21,879 bases of DNA. Source: a virus. The DNA lies in the IMG/VR virus record IMGVR_UViG_3300042868_003165, positions 1-21,879 of that record; one strand, 5' to 3'. This document shows positions 12,336 to 18,977 of the stretch, in pieces. Made by a program: the position numbers and the translations under genes. The stretch's first letter is position 1. Each line of letters starts with the position of its first letter. The notes beneath the pieces were generated by a model. The model did no database searches. It was not told the origin of the DNA and saw nothing but the letters and a program-made list of their open reading frames with translations.

Positions 12336-12966
12336 AGATCCCGCATTCCTTTTTTATTCAAGTGACTTTTTAACGGGTACGATGTTTATGGACAACGACC
12401 AGGTTGGAAAGTTTATTCGATTGATGTGCGCCCAACATCAAAAAGGTAGGTTAACCAAAAAAGATATGTTAAAGATATGTGTCACACATGACGAAGATAT
12501 ATTTTCAAAGTTTGCCGTGGACGAGGCGGGTTTGTATTACAATGAAAGGTTGGAAGAAGAAGTAACCAAACGAAAGGCTTATTCTGAATCAAGGCGTAAT
12601 AATCGTAAAAAGAAAGAAGATGTGAATGACATATCTTTATCATATGTTCCACATATGGAAAATGAAAATGAAAATGAAAATGAAGTTAAAGATGAAGTTA
12701 AAGATAAACCAGTTGATAAACCAAAAACAACAAAGGTATTCACCAAGCCAACCATTGATGAGATTGCGGTTTATATGGATGAAAAAGGAATGAATAATGT
12801 TGCAGAGCGTTTTTATCATCACTACGAAGCGAAAGGGTGGAAAATTGGAAAAGAACAAATGAAAAATTGGAAATCATGTGTTATCACTTGGAAGGATGGT
12901 AACTTAAAAACCGCCACGGCGACACAACCAACACAAAAAAGATTTAATATCGCGGACTATGAATGA
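12328..12966 (+). CDS. Replisome organiser / replication initiation protein
   Basis: 212 residues. Residues about 3-95 (PAFLFYSSDFLTGTMFMDNDQVGKF..., RLMCAQHQKGRLTKKDML..., ERLEEEVTKRKAYSESRRNNRKKK) match the N-terminal winged-helix-like domain of phage replication proteins of the DUF1376 type. A repeat-rich acidic linker (about 105-135, NENENENE and VKDEVKDK) joins it to a C-terminal domain (about 138-198, FTKPTIDEIAVYMDEKG... AKGWKIGKEQMKNWKSCVITWK) usual for replisome organisers that load the DnaB-type helicase. It sits directly before that helicase and overlaps it by 8 bases. It should bind the phage origin and recruit the helicase; origin-like repeats occur within its linker DNA. Confidence 0.78.
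   Translation: MSKDPAFLFYSSDFLTGTMFMDNDQVGKFIRLMCAQHQKGRLTKKDMLKICVTHDEDIFSKFAVDEAGLYYNERLEEEVTKRKAYSESRRNNRKKKEDVNDISLSYVPHMENENENENEVKDEVKDKPVDKPKTTKVFTKPTIDEIAVYMDEKGMNNVAERFYHHYEAKGWKIGKEQMKNWKSCVITWKDGNLKTATATQPTQKRFNIADYE
12641..12705 (+). repeat. Palindrome and iterons within the initiator gene; candidate replication origin
   Basis: CATATGT (12641-12647), TCC, ACATATG (12651-12657) form a perfect 7-bp inverted repeat. It is followed by four tandem GAAAAT units (12658-12681) and two tandem GAAGTTAAAGAT units (12682-12705). Origins inside initiator genes, between DNA-binding and partner-binding domains, are known from lambda O. The repeats also encode a plausible acidic linker, so coding slippage is the alternative. 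Confidence 0.4.
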
Positions 12967-14227
12967 CAATATCGAGGATTACATCTTGGGGCAATTATTG
13001 TATTACCCCCAAGCCCAGGCACTTTTGCCACGCATCAAGCCCAATTGGTTTGATGGAGTTTTACACAAACACATCGTGGAACAAATGATTGAAAAGTATT
13101 TTAACAACGATCCAATTGATTACATGAGTTTGTCCAAAGGTTTAACACGGGAACAAATAGCGTGGATGGTCCGCATTGGAAACGATGTTTATCACGCATT
13201 CAATGTGCCATCGTACTTACCCAAGTTGGAACAAAAGTTTTTGAAAAAACAATTCATCGAGGAAATTGAAAAGTTGGATTTTGCAACCGATTTGCCAAAC
13301 TTGATTACACAGACCCAAAATGTAATTGACAACACACAGTTCACAACGATACACGACCCCGAATCCATCCACAAGGTGAGTGCCAAGGCATTGGATAACA
13401 TAACCGAAGCCATTGCCCGTGGTGTAAGCATAACGGGTAAGCCAACGGGGTGGAAATCATTGGATCGGATATTGGGTGGATGGAACGCGGGTGATTTAAT
13501 CGTCATGGCGGCAAGACCAGGAATGGGAAAGACGGCATTGGCCTTATCGCTTATTTATGAATTTGGCAAGTTGGGTGGCAAAGGTTTGATTATCAGTTTG
13601 GAAATGAGTTCCGAGCAATTGGCAAAAAGATACTTTTCATTATTGACCGATATTGTAAATTGGAAGATACGAAACGCCACATTGCGGGAACATGAAATTA
13701 CCCAATTGTGTGAATCGGTAAACAAAAGCGATGTGGAGTTTTTTGTGGATGAGGAACCAAACGCATCAATCCAACAAATAAAATCAAAGGCAAAAATCCA
13801 CAAAGCCAAACACGGGTTGGATTTATTGGTCATTGATTACATTCAGTTGATGAAGGGATCAAAGCAAAACCGCGAACAAGAAATTGCCGAGATATCACGC
13901 GGGTTGAAATTGTTGGCAAAGGAATTACAAATCACGGTTATCGTATTGGCCCAGTTATCACGGAAGCCAGAAGATAGGGCAGACAAACGCCCCATGTTAA
14001 GTGACATTCGGGAATCGGGTGCGATTGAGCAGGATGCGGATGTGGTTATGTTCCCCTTCCGACCCGCTAAATACGAAGCAATGCAACCCGAAATCGAGGA
14101 TGCGGAATTAATTATTGCCAAGAACCGACACGGGGAATGCAGTATCATCCCAACCACATACATCGGTAACCGCACTTTGTACAAAGAAAATATCGAACCA
14201 AAAATTTCATCACCTTTTGAATTTTGA
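12959..14227 (+). CDS. dnaB: Replicative DNA helicase, DnaB family
   Basis: 422 residues. The N-terminal domain (about 1-105) is short and helical. The RecA-like motor domain starts near 160 (TGKPTGWKSLDRILGGWNAGD). Walker A is ARPGMGKT (185-192), the SLEMSSEQLAKR motif is at 213-224, Walker B is LLVIDYIQLM (289-298, Asp293), and QLSRKPEDRADKRPMLSDIR...EQDADVV (332-363) holds the sensor and the intersubunit arginine region. It is slightly shorter than E. coli DnaB (471), the difference being mostly at the N-terminus. It should unwind DNA 5'-3' as a hexamer at the phage fork, loaded by the protein encoded just upstream. No primase domain was seen. Confidence 0.96.
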   Translation: MNDNIEDYILGQLLYYPQAQALLPRIKPNWFDGVLHKHIVEQMIEKYFNNDPIDYMSLSKGLTREQIAWMVRIGNDVYHAFNVPSYLPKLEQKFLKKQFIEEIEKLDFATDLPNLITQTQNVIDNTQFTTIHDPESIHKVSAKALDNITEAIARGVSITGKPTGWKSLDRILGGWNAGDLIVMAARPGMGKTALALSLIYEFGKLGGKGLIISLEMSSEQLAKRYFSLLTDIVNWKIRNATLREHEITQLCESVNKSDVEFFVDEEPNASIQQIKSKAKIHKAKHGLDLLVIDYIQLMKGSKQNREQEIAEISRGLKLLAKELQITVIVLAQLSRKPEDRADKRPMLSDIRESGAIEQDADVVMFPFRPAKYEAMQPEIEDAELIIAKNRHGECSIIPTTYIGNRTLYKENIEPKISSPFEF

Positions 14228-14246
14228 AATTAAAATAGTATAATTG
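14216..14246 (+). promoter_or_regulatory. Probable host-type promoter for the 14256 gene
   Basis: TTTG (14216-14219), 19-base spacer, TATAATTG (14239-14246, one mismatch to TAnnTTTG), 9 bases before ATG 14256. The -33 box lies in the last codons of the helicase gene. Confidence 0.5.
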
Positions 14247-14255
14247 TATCGACAA

Positions 14256-14558
14256 ATGAAAATGGATATCAAACAAACGGTGATTGACTTGCTAAGGCAA
14301 TACACCGACTTCAAAGACAACGACCAACAATTGGTTGCATGGTATTGGAAATTGGAAATGGAAGCGATGGGATACCCATCATCCAATACCACCGCGATGA
14401 ACTTCTTAAAATTAATGGCCAATGGGCGGTTAACATCCTCCGACACCATTACACGGGTTCGTAGGTTGGTGCAAGAAGAAACACCCGAATTGCGTGGTAA
14501 AAAGTACGATGAACGCCAGGCAAAACAATCACAAGTTAAAAAGGATTTAGGATATTGA
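14256..14558 (+). CDS. Small basic helical protein of unknown function
   Basis: 100 residues from ATG 14256 (MKMDIKQ...); the upstream in-frame TTG 14244 lies in the -7 element and is rejected. All-helical with DNQQLVAWYWKLEMEAMG-like packing, then TSSDTITRVRRLVQEETPELRGKKYDERQ at the basic end. This RRLVQE..PELRG pattern is common in small phage proteins of the replication region, where the role is unknown. It is probably cotranscribed with the three related small genes that follow. Confidence 0.75.
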   Translation: MKMDIKQTVIDLLRQYTDFKDNDQQLVAWYWKLEMEAMGYPSSNTTAMNFLKLMANGRLTSSDTITRVRRLVQEETPELRGKKYDERQAKQSQVKKDLGY

Positions 14559-14559
14559 T

Positions 14560-14597
14560 ATGACAAACAATAAACAACAGACGGCAGTGGATTGGTT
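14560..14597 (+). repeat. Direct repeat, copy 1
   Basis: The first 38 bases of this gene match 14793-14830 at 36 of 38 positions. It marks a recent tandem duplication or conversion of the gene start. Confidence 0.85.
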
Positions 14598-14796
14598 CTT
14601 AATTGAATGCGGAAAATATGGTGATACTGCACAAATTCCAGATGAAGTAATTAAACAAGCCAAAGAAATGGAGAAGGAAAGAATTGAAACTGCATACAAC
14701 AAAGGAACAGTTCATGGAATTGATTATCCTGAAAGTACACTACCAATAACTGGTGAACAATACTACAACGAAACCTACGGAGGAGGTGAGCAATGA
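14560..14796 (+). CDS. Small acidic protein, paralogue 1 of 3
   Basis: 78 residues beginning MTNNKQQTAVDWF. Pattern: TAVDWF, then QIPDEVIKQAKEMEKERIETAYNKG, then YYNETYGGGEQ. The A-V-(D/E)-W start and the K-A-K-E-M-E-K...AYNKG helix define a small family that is frequent and often tandem in Bacteroidota phages; the function is unknown. It ends in an ATGA overlap with its paralogue at 14793. A GGAGGAGGTGAG string (14779-14790) encodes its C-terminus and could also act as a ribosome site for the next gene. Confidence 0.78.
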   Translation: MTNNKQQTAVDWFLIECGKYGDTAQIPDEVIKQAKEMEKERIETAYNKGTVHGIDYPESTLPITGEQYYNETYGGGEQ

Positions 14797-14830
14797 CAAA
14801 CAATAAACAACAAACGGCAGTGGAGTGGTT
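14793..14830 (+). repeat. Direct repeat, copy 2
   Basis: Partner of 14560-14597 (36 of 38 bases identical). Confidence 0.85.
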
Positions 14831-15014
14831 GTCGGAAACTTTGAGATTGGCAAACAAGGAGGCATACGCTGAAATTTATGATGACATCAACAAAGCCAAA
14901 GAAATGGAAGCGATTGGAAAGGAAATGAGTTATGACGATGGTTATGCGGAGGGTTATAAACGGGCATTGGATTACATGACCATGTCAATTAAAAACGCAA
15001 TTGAAACAAAATAA
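14793..15014 (+). CDS. Small acidic protein, paralogue 2 of 3
   Basis: 73 residues beginning MTNNKQQTAVEWL. Its first 13 codons are nearly identical to those of the gene at 14560. After that the two diverge, keeping the INKAKEMEAIGKEMSYDDGYAEGYK helix and turn. It starts in an ATGA overlap and ends in a one-base TAATG overlap with the third member. Function unknown. Confidence 0.78.
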   Translation: MTNNKQQTAVEWLSETLRLANKEAYAEIYDDINKAKEMEAIGKEMSYDDGYAEGYKRALDYMTMSIKNAIETK

Positions 15015-15193
15015 TGTTAAACGAAGAAATTACACCCATAGACCAGTTGATTGAATGGTTACAGATAAACCACGACATCACCATCCCAACGGATTTATTC
15101 CACGAATTAAAACGGGATGAAAAAATACACGCCCAATGGTGGTATAACAAAGGATTCACAAAAGCCAAATCAATCTATTTAGACGGGGAATGA
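15014..15193 (+). CDS. Small protein, probable paralogue 3 of 3
   Basis: 59 residues, below many length cut-offs. It starts at ATG 15014 (TAATG overlap) and ends at TGA 15193 in an ATGA overlap with the VRR-NUC gene. The pattern ITPIDQLIEWLQINHDI...TDLFHELKRDEKIHAQWWYNKGFTKAK keeps the (D/E)-x-L-I-E-W-L start, the helix of charged residues and the Y-N-K-G turn of the two genes before it. The shared pattern and coupled overlaps make it a real gene; function unknown. Confidence 0.75.
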   Translation: MLNEEITPIDQLIEWLQINHDITIPTDLFHELKRDEKIHAQWWYNKGFTKAKSIYLDGE

Positions 15194-15543
15194 AACACCT
15201 TGAAAGCCGTATGCAAGTGCAATGTGTAAAGTGGTTTCGACTACAATACCGCCAAATGGGGGATTTATTAATCCATGTTCCTAATGGCGGATCACGCGAT
15301 TTGCGAACGGCCCAAAGGTTAAAAGCGGAAGGGGTTATCCCAGGGGTTTCGGATTTGGTGTTGTTTATGCCCAACCTAACCCACCACGGGTTATTCATTG
15401 AGTTAAAAATCAAACCGAATAAACAATCCGAACATCAAAAGAAGTGGCAATTGATGGTTGAGGCCATGAATTACAAATATGTGTTGGTATATTCGTTTGA
15501 TGATTTTATTGTGCAAATAGAAAGTTACTTTGATAACGCTTAA
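15190..15543 (+). CDS. VRR-NUC domain nuclease (PD-(D/E)XK fold)
   Basis: 117 residues, a stand-alone VRR-NUC domain. Motifs: HLESRMQVQCVKWFR at the N-terminus (Glu5 region), LLIHVPNGGSR (26-36), GVIPGVSDLVLF (48-59, catalytic Asp55), and GLFIELKIKPNKQSEHQKKW (67-86, with Glu70 and Lys72 as the E-x-K pair). Stand-alone domains of this kind cut branched DNA such as Holliday junctions and flaps. In a phage they may resolve replication or recombination intermediates before packaging. Start in an ATGA overlap; the last 14 bases overlap the sigma-like gene. Confidence 0.9.
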   Translation: MKHLESRMQVQCVKWFRLQYRQMGDLLIHVPNGGSRDLRTAQRLKAEGVIPGVSDLVLFMPNLTHHGLFIELKIKPNKQSEHQKKWQLMVEAMNYKYVLVYSFDDFIVQIESYFDNA

Positions 15544-16138
15544 CGATATCGCCAAACGCCACATTGAATGGATTAAAATAGCCAAATACTTAGGTGCGAA
15601 TCGTGATGAGGTCGATGATATGGTACAAACGATGTATTTGAAGTTGGGGGAAATACAAATCAAAGAGGGTTCGCTAAACAGATTCGCCAATTACAACGGA
15701 ACCATCAATACCATCTATCTTTTCAAAATGCTACACAATGCGTTTATAGACATCAAAAGGGCGGAAAACAAGACAATACCACACCAAGACCAATTCAACC
15801 CCGTAGAAAGCCCCGAAATGGCTGAAATGGCCCACATGGACTTGATGGGTGAAGTAAAGAAAGCAATTGACGACCTTCGCGATTATGACCAGATGTTATT
15901 GGAACTGCATTTTGTGTACGGACATTCGATGCGTGACATTGAAAAAAAGACGGGCATTCCAACCCATAGTGTATTTAACTCAATCAAAAACGCGAAACAA
16001 TTTATCAAACAAAGAACAACGGTAAAATATAAAATTTATGCAGAAGAAAAACGAAACACGGAAGAAGTACACCGAATCACGACCATCCATCGGGGTGGGG
16101 GATACGATAGCGAAGGTGACCAAAGCCACGGGGATTGA
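15530..16138 (+). CDS. Sigma-70-like (ECF-type) transcription factor
   Basis: 202 residues with TTG as the likely start: the next ATG (residue 31) would remove part of the region-2 domain, so the TTG at 15530, overlapping the nuclease gene by 14 bases, is preferred. Region 2 is at about 20-80 (RDEVDDMVQTMYLKLG, then LFKMLHNAFIDIKRAEN). Region 4 is at about 112-160 (LRDYDQMLLELHFVYGHSMRDIEKKTGIPTHSVFNSIKNAKQF), a typical helix-turn-helix. Such a factor could redirect host RNA polymerase to phage promoters; the CGTTTTATA motif before three start codons is one possible target. The last 101 bases overlap the next gene in another frame, so the true C-terminus is less certain. A sigma-like DNA-binding protein without polymerase contact is the alternative. 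Confidence 0.72.
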   Translation: MITLNDIAKRHIEWIKIAKYLGANRDEVDDMVQTMYLKLGEIQIKEGSLNRFANYNGTINTIYLFKMLHNAFIDIKRAENKTIPHQDQFNPVESPEMAEMAHMDLMGEVKKAIDDLRDYDQMLLELHFVYGHSMRDIEKKTGIPTHSVFNSIKNAKQFIKQRTTVKYKIYAEEKRNTEEVHRITTIHRGGGYDSEGDQSHGD

Positions 16139-16445
16139 AGCCCTTGTGAAATTTATTGGAGGGGAAGATTGTGGATGCACAGAACGAAAGGAAAAATTAA
16201 ACAAGATATTTCCTTATCGCAAACCATTGTGTATGACAGAACATGAATACGAATGGTGGACATATTTTAAGAGTGTAAATAGCACAACATTGGCCCCAAT
16301 GGAAGCCGACAAAATCGCGGTGATGTGGTCACGCATATTCCAAAGTAAAAGAATCCAAAAGCCATGTTCATGCAACCCAAAGGCATGGCAAAACATGATA
16401 AACGAGTTAACCCAGGTGTATGAAACTTACGAGAAACCTTTGTGA
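16038..16445 (+). CDS. Cys-containing replication-region protein of unknown function
   Basis: 135 residues from ATG 16038, preceded by the A/T-rich run AAAATATAAAATTT. Conserved-looking core: GVGDTIAKVTKATGIEALVKFIGGEDCGCTERKEKLNKIFPY (about 19-60) and a C-terminal KPCSCNPKAWQNMINELTQVYETYE. The GDTI..VTKATGI...GEDCGC..RK..LN pattern recurs in many unrelated tailed phages as a protein of unknown role. C-G-C and C-S-C pairs may jointly bind zinc. The first 101 bases overlap the sigma-like gene in another frame; the conserved core begins near residue 19, so both frames may be used. Confidence 0.75.
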   Translation: MQKKNETRKKYTESRPSIGVGDTIAKVTKATGIEALVKFIGGEDCGCTERKEKLNKIFPYRKPLCMTEHEYEWWTYFKSVNSTTLAPMEADKIAVMWSRIFQSKRIQKPCSCNPKAWQNMINELTQVYETYEKPL

Positions 16446-16617
16446 TTGTTGTGACCACCACAAAGAATCAACAAAAGAACTTATCAACGAGTTGGGGCCA
16501 AACATTGAACCCAACCAAATTTATATGTGTATAAAATGCAGACAGAAATTTCAAGACCGAGCAAAATGGGGGCCGTGGTTACTCGCCGCCAAAAACTTGC
16601 AAAGCAATACGCCATAA
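16420..16617 (+). CDS. Small zinc-finger-like protein
   Basis: 65 residues. N-terminal C-D-C-C (8-11) and C-I-K-C (37-40) pairs separated by about 26 residues suggest a zinc finger of the treble-clef kind (LCDCCDHHK... IYMCIKCRQKFQD). It overlaps the gene before by 26 bases and the HTH gene after. Small size and partner overlaps make the boundaries uncertain; function unknown. Confidence 0.6.
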   Translation: MKLTRNLCDCCDHHKESTKELINELGPNIEPNQIYMCIKCRQKFQDRAKWGPWLLAAKNLQSNTP

Positions 16618-16763
16618 TTATTTTACGCGAGGACATGGCAATGACATGGGAAAAGGTAGGCAAAGCCATGGGAATGAACCCACGCGTTTGTAATGAACTA
16701 TATTTGAAAGCCATCAAAGATGAAACCTTGGACAAAGATTTATTTAGATTACTTTGGGTATGA
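16536..16763 (+). CDS. Small helix-turn-helix protein
   Basis: 75 residues from ATG 16536; ATG 16527 and ATG 16566 are alternatives, and only 16566 keeps the overlap with the zinc-finger gene to 52 bases. The conserved part is RRQKLAKQYAIIILREDMAMTWEKVGKAMGMNPRVCNELYLKAI, in which MTWEKVGKAMGMNPRVCNELY fits a helix-turn-helix. It could regulate phage genes or help pick DNA sites. The stop codon forms an ATGA with a short frame at 16760 that looks like the original start of the methyltransferase gene. Confidence 0.62.
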   Translation: MQTEISRPSKMGAVVTRRQKLAKQYAIIILREDMAMTWEKVGKAMGMNPRVCNELYLKAIKDETLDKDLFRLLWV

Positions 16764-16780
16764 TAAAAAAGAAATTATGA
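16760..16780 (+). pseudogene. Probable remnant of the original methyltransferase gene start
   Basis: ATG 16760 makes an ATGA overlap with the HTH gene, the normal junction in this genome, but the frame stops after six residues (M-I-K-K-K-L). Its DNA, ATGATAA...GAAATTA, matches the start of the methyltransferase gene at 17303 (ATGATAA..GAAATTA) apart from a 2-base length difference. The HNH gene starts inside it. Short matches can be chance. Confidence 0.4.
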
Positions 16781-17292
16781 ATACTTGGAAAAAAATATTA
16801 AATGTCAAAGGGGATTATGAGGTTAATGAACTTGGTGATGTCCGTGTTGTATTAAAAGATAAACGCCAGAGAAGTGGCGAGTATCGAATGTTAAGTGGAT
16901 CTATTTATAACAATGGATACATTTATTACAAATTAGATAATGCAATTAGATTTTCAAAGCATAGATTAATTGCAATGTATTTTATTGACAACCCATTAAT
17001 GAAATCACAAGTCAATCACATAGATGGGAATAAATTAAATAATTCAATAACCAATTTGGAATGGGCAACACCAAAAGAAAATGCCATTCATGCTTGGGCA
17101 ATTGGTTTGCAAAAAGTTAGTGAATATCAAAAGCAACAAGTCATTAAAAGACAAAATAAACAGACATTGGATTTGAGAACGGGAGTTGTTTATGATAGTT
17201 TGAAACAAGCGTGTGAATCCGCAAATGTAAACACATCAAGTGTTCGGGTGCGATTGCATAAAAATACCGAAACTAGATTTTTATATGTATAA
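16777..17292 (+). CDS. HNH homing endonuclease (NUMOD4-HNH-IENR1 layout)
   Basis: 171 residues from ATG 16777. N-terminal NUMOD4-like part (about 2-30, WKKILNVKGDYEVNELGDVR). HNH core: FSKHRLIAMYFIDNPL (59-74), then VNHIDGNKLNNSITNLEWAT (79-98) and the Asn in ENAIHAW. C-terminal IENR1/NUMOD1-like helix-turn-helix (about 130-165, LDLRTGVVYDSLKQACESANV). This is a standard free-standing homing endonuclease. It is A+T-richer than its neighbours and sits between the HTH gene and the methyltransferase gene, apparently at the latter's start codon. A longer reading from 16720 would run through the HTH gene and is rejected. Confidence 0.93.
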   Translation: MNTWKKILNVKGDYEVNELGDVRVVLKDKRQRSGEYRMLSGSIYNNGYIYYKLDNAIRFSKHRLIAMYFIDNPLMKSQVNHIDGNKLNNSITNLEWATPKENAIHAWAIGLQKVSEYQKQQVIKRQNKQTLDLRTGVVYDSLKQACESANVNTSSVRVRLHKNTETRFLYV

Positions 17293-17302
17293 AACTAAAC
17301 AA

Positions 17303-18463
17303 ATGATAATTGAAATTAAGAAAATATCGGAATTAACACCCGCCCCGTATAACCCCAGGGAATCAACGGAAAAACAAGAATCGCAGTTAAAACAATCCCT
17401 TAAAAAATTCGGAGTTGTTGAACCAATTATTTACAATAAACAAACGGGGTACATTGTCGGTGGGCATTTTAGGGTAAGGGAGTTGCAAAAATTAGGGTAC
17501 ACCGAAATCGAATGTGTTATTGTGGATTTGTCGGAGGAAGATGAAAAGGAATTAAACATTAGATTAAACGCAAACACGGGTCAATGGGATTGGGATGAGT
17601 TAGCAAACAACTTTGAGTTGGAGGACTTGAACGATTGGGGTTTAGAGGTTCCAAACATGAAACACGAATTGGAAGCCGAGGAAGATGATTTTGATGTTGA
17701 TGCGGATGGCATTGAAACCGATATTGTGTTGGGTGATTTGTTTGAGATAGGCGAACACCGATTGTTGTGTGGTGATTCCACAGATAGTGATGCGGTTGCA
17801 CGATTGATGGATGGGCAGAAAGCGGATATGGTGTTTACCGACCCTCCGTATAAAATAGAAACCGATGGTGGCGCAAAAGGAGATATTGGCAAGGCGTTAA
17901 GAAAGCAAGGAAAAGACATTGAATTTATTGCGGAATTCAATCCTTTGGAATTTTTACAAATTTTACCATTGGTATTTGATAAAAATATGAATGCGTATAT
18001 TTTTTGCAATAATGAGTTATTGCCAGATTATTTAATTTGGGCAAGAGATGCTGGGTATTCATTTAATGTTTTAATTTGGAAAAAGCCAAACGCAATACCC
18101 ATTAATTCAGCGCACAGACCAGACATTGAATATATTTTGTTATTTCGCAAATCATCAATTTGGAATTATGGGTTACAAGATGTTAATTATTCAAGATGTT
18201 TAGAATTTGCAAGGGAAAGCGGATTGCACCCAACAATGAAGCCAATTGAATTAATTGCAAATGAAATGAAGATAAGTTCCCACGCAAATAGTTTGGTGTT
18301 TGATTTCTTTTTAGGTAGCGGATCAACAATGGTTGCATCACACCAACTTAAACGCAAATGTTATGGAATGGAACTTGACCCAAAGTATTGCCAAGTGATT
18401 ATTGACCGAATGAAAAAGTTAGACCCCACAATTAAAATTAAAAGAAACGGAGTTGAATTATGA
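17303..18463 (+). CDS. ParB-like nuclease domain fused to an adenine/cytosine-N4 DNA methyltransferase
   Basis: 386 residues from ATG 17303 (ATG 17285 is an alternative, overlapping the HNH stop). Residues about 4-95 form a ParB/sulfiredoxin-like domain (LTPAPYNPRE, SLKKFGVVEPIIYN, YIVGGHFRVREL). An acidic linker (about 120-140) leads to a beta-class methyltransferase: DIVLGDLFEIGEHRLLCGDS (140-159), catalytic DPPY (180-183), HPTMKPIELI (309-318), and the SAM-binding FFLGSGST (335-342). It should methylate the exocyclic amino group of A or C in phage DNA. The fusion is widespread in phages. It may protect against host restriction or work alongside the Mom-like enzyme. The central part (about 17900-18340) is more A+T-rich than the ends. 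The stop overlaps the next gene as ATGA. Confidence 0.92.
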   Translation: MIIEIKKISELTPAPYNPRESTEKQESQLKQSLKKFGVVEPIIYNKQTGYIVGGHFRVRELQKLGYTEIECVIVDLSEEDEKELNIRLNANTGQWDWDELANNFELEDLNDWGLEVPNMKHELEAEEDDFDVDADGIETDIVLGDLFEIGEHRLLCGDSTDSDAVARLMDGQKADMVFTDPPYKIETDGGAKGDIGKALRKQGKDIEFIAEFNPLEFLQILPLVFDKNMNAYIFCNNELLPDYLIWARDAGYSFNVLIWKKPNAIPINSAHRPDIEYILLFRKSSIWNYGLQDVNYSRCLEFARESGLHPTMKPIELIANEMKISSHANSLVFDFFLGSGSTMVASHQLKRKCYGMELDPKYCQVIIDRMKKLDPTIKIKRNGVEL

Positions 18464-18633
18464 AAGCATGGAGAGAAACCAACCGAACCACCCCCATCGA
18501 TAATGAATGGGTATTAATTGACACCAAACAAATAGGGTACATAATGGAAGACCAATGGTATTTGGCACACGATGATTCCCCAATCGCCACACCATTTATG
18601 TGGATGCCCATTCCAATTTTACCTTTTGATTGA
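18460..18633 (+). CDS. Small DUF551-like protein
   Basis: 57 residues from ATG 18460 (ATGA overlap, 18460-18463) to TGA 18633. Layout W-x2-T...P-I-D-N-E-W-V-L-I-D...W-Y-L...F-M-W-M-P-I-P matches DUF551, short proteins with a terminal W-M-P-(L/I)-P motif that are common in phages and of unknown function. Confidence 0.65.
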   Translation: MKAWRETNRTTPIDNEWVLIDTKQIGYIMEDQWYLAHDDSPIATPFMWMPIPILPFD

Positions 18634-18653
18634 TTTGATAAAGATTTGAAATT

Positions 18654-18977
18654 ATGCCAAACCCAGAAAACATAATTCCACCAAAGCCAGGTGAGGTAAG
18701 GAATCCCAACGGGAAACCCAAAGGAACAAAGAACCGAAGCACCATTGCACGAAAGTGGTTGGAGGTAATGCAAGACACCAAAAACCCCATCACGGGTGAA
18801 TTAGAAAAACTAAGCCAGGAAGATTTAATCACACTTGCAATGATACACAAGGCAAGGAAAGGTGATGTGGGTGCGTACAAACAATTGATGGATTCGGGAT
18901 TTGGAATGCCCACCCAACAAATTGATGTTACCACGGAAAAACCAATCTTCAACGGCATTGATTTGGATGTGAAGTAA
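18654..18977 (+). CDS. Probable small terminase subunit / DUF5681-type protein
   Basis: 107 residues. The N-terminal KPGEVRNPNGKPKGTKNRSTIARKWL (about 11-36) is the basic DUF5681-type motif found in proteins next to large terminase genes. A helical middle (LSQEDLITLAMIHKARKGDVGAYKQLMDSGFGMP) and a short acidic end follow. The gene ends in a TAATG overlap with the large subunit, so it is placed as the small subunit that recognises phage DNA for packaging. Sequence families of small subunits differ widely, so position carries much of the call. Confidence 0.68.
   Translation: MPNPENIIPPKPGEVRNPNGKPKGTKNRSTIARKWLEVMQDTKNPITGELEKLSQEDLITLAMIHKARKGDVGAYKQLMDSGFGMPTQQIDVTTEKPIFNGIDLDVK

Noticed and set aside
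14779-14790. GGAGGAGGTGAG as a Shine-Dalgarno site for the 14793 gene
   Set aside because: It encodes the C-terminal Gly-Gly-Glu of the previous gene, other genes here lack such sites, and Bacteroidota use them rarely; it may help but does not decide the start.
16720-16776. Longer N-terminus for the HNH endonuclease at 16777
   Set aside because: The added residues lie in the HTH gene and precede the NUMOD4-like start; ATG 16777 is a better fit.
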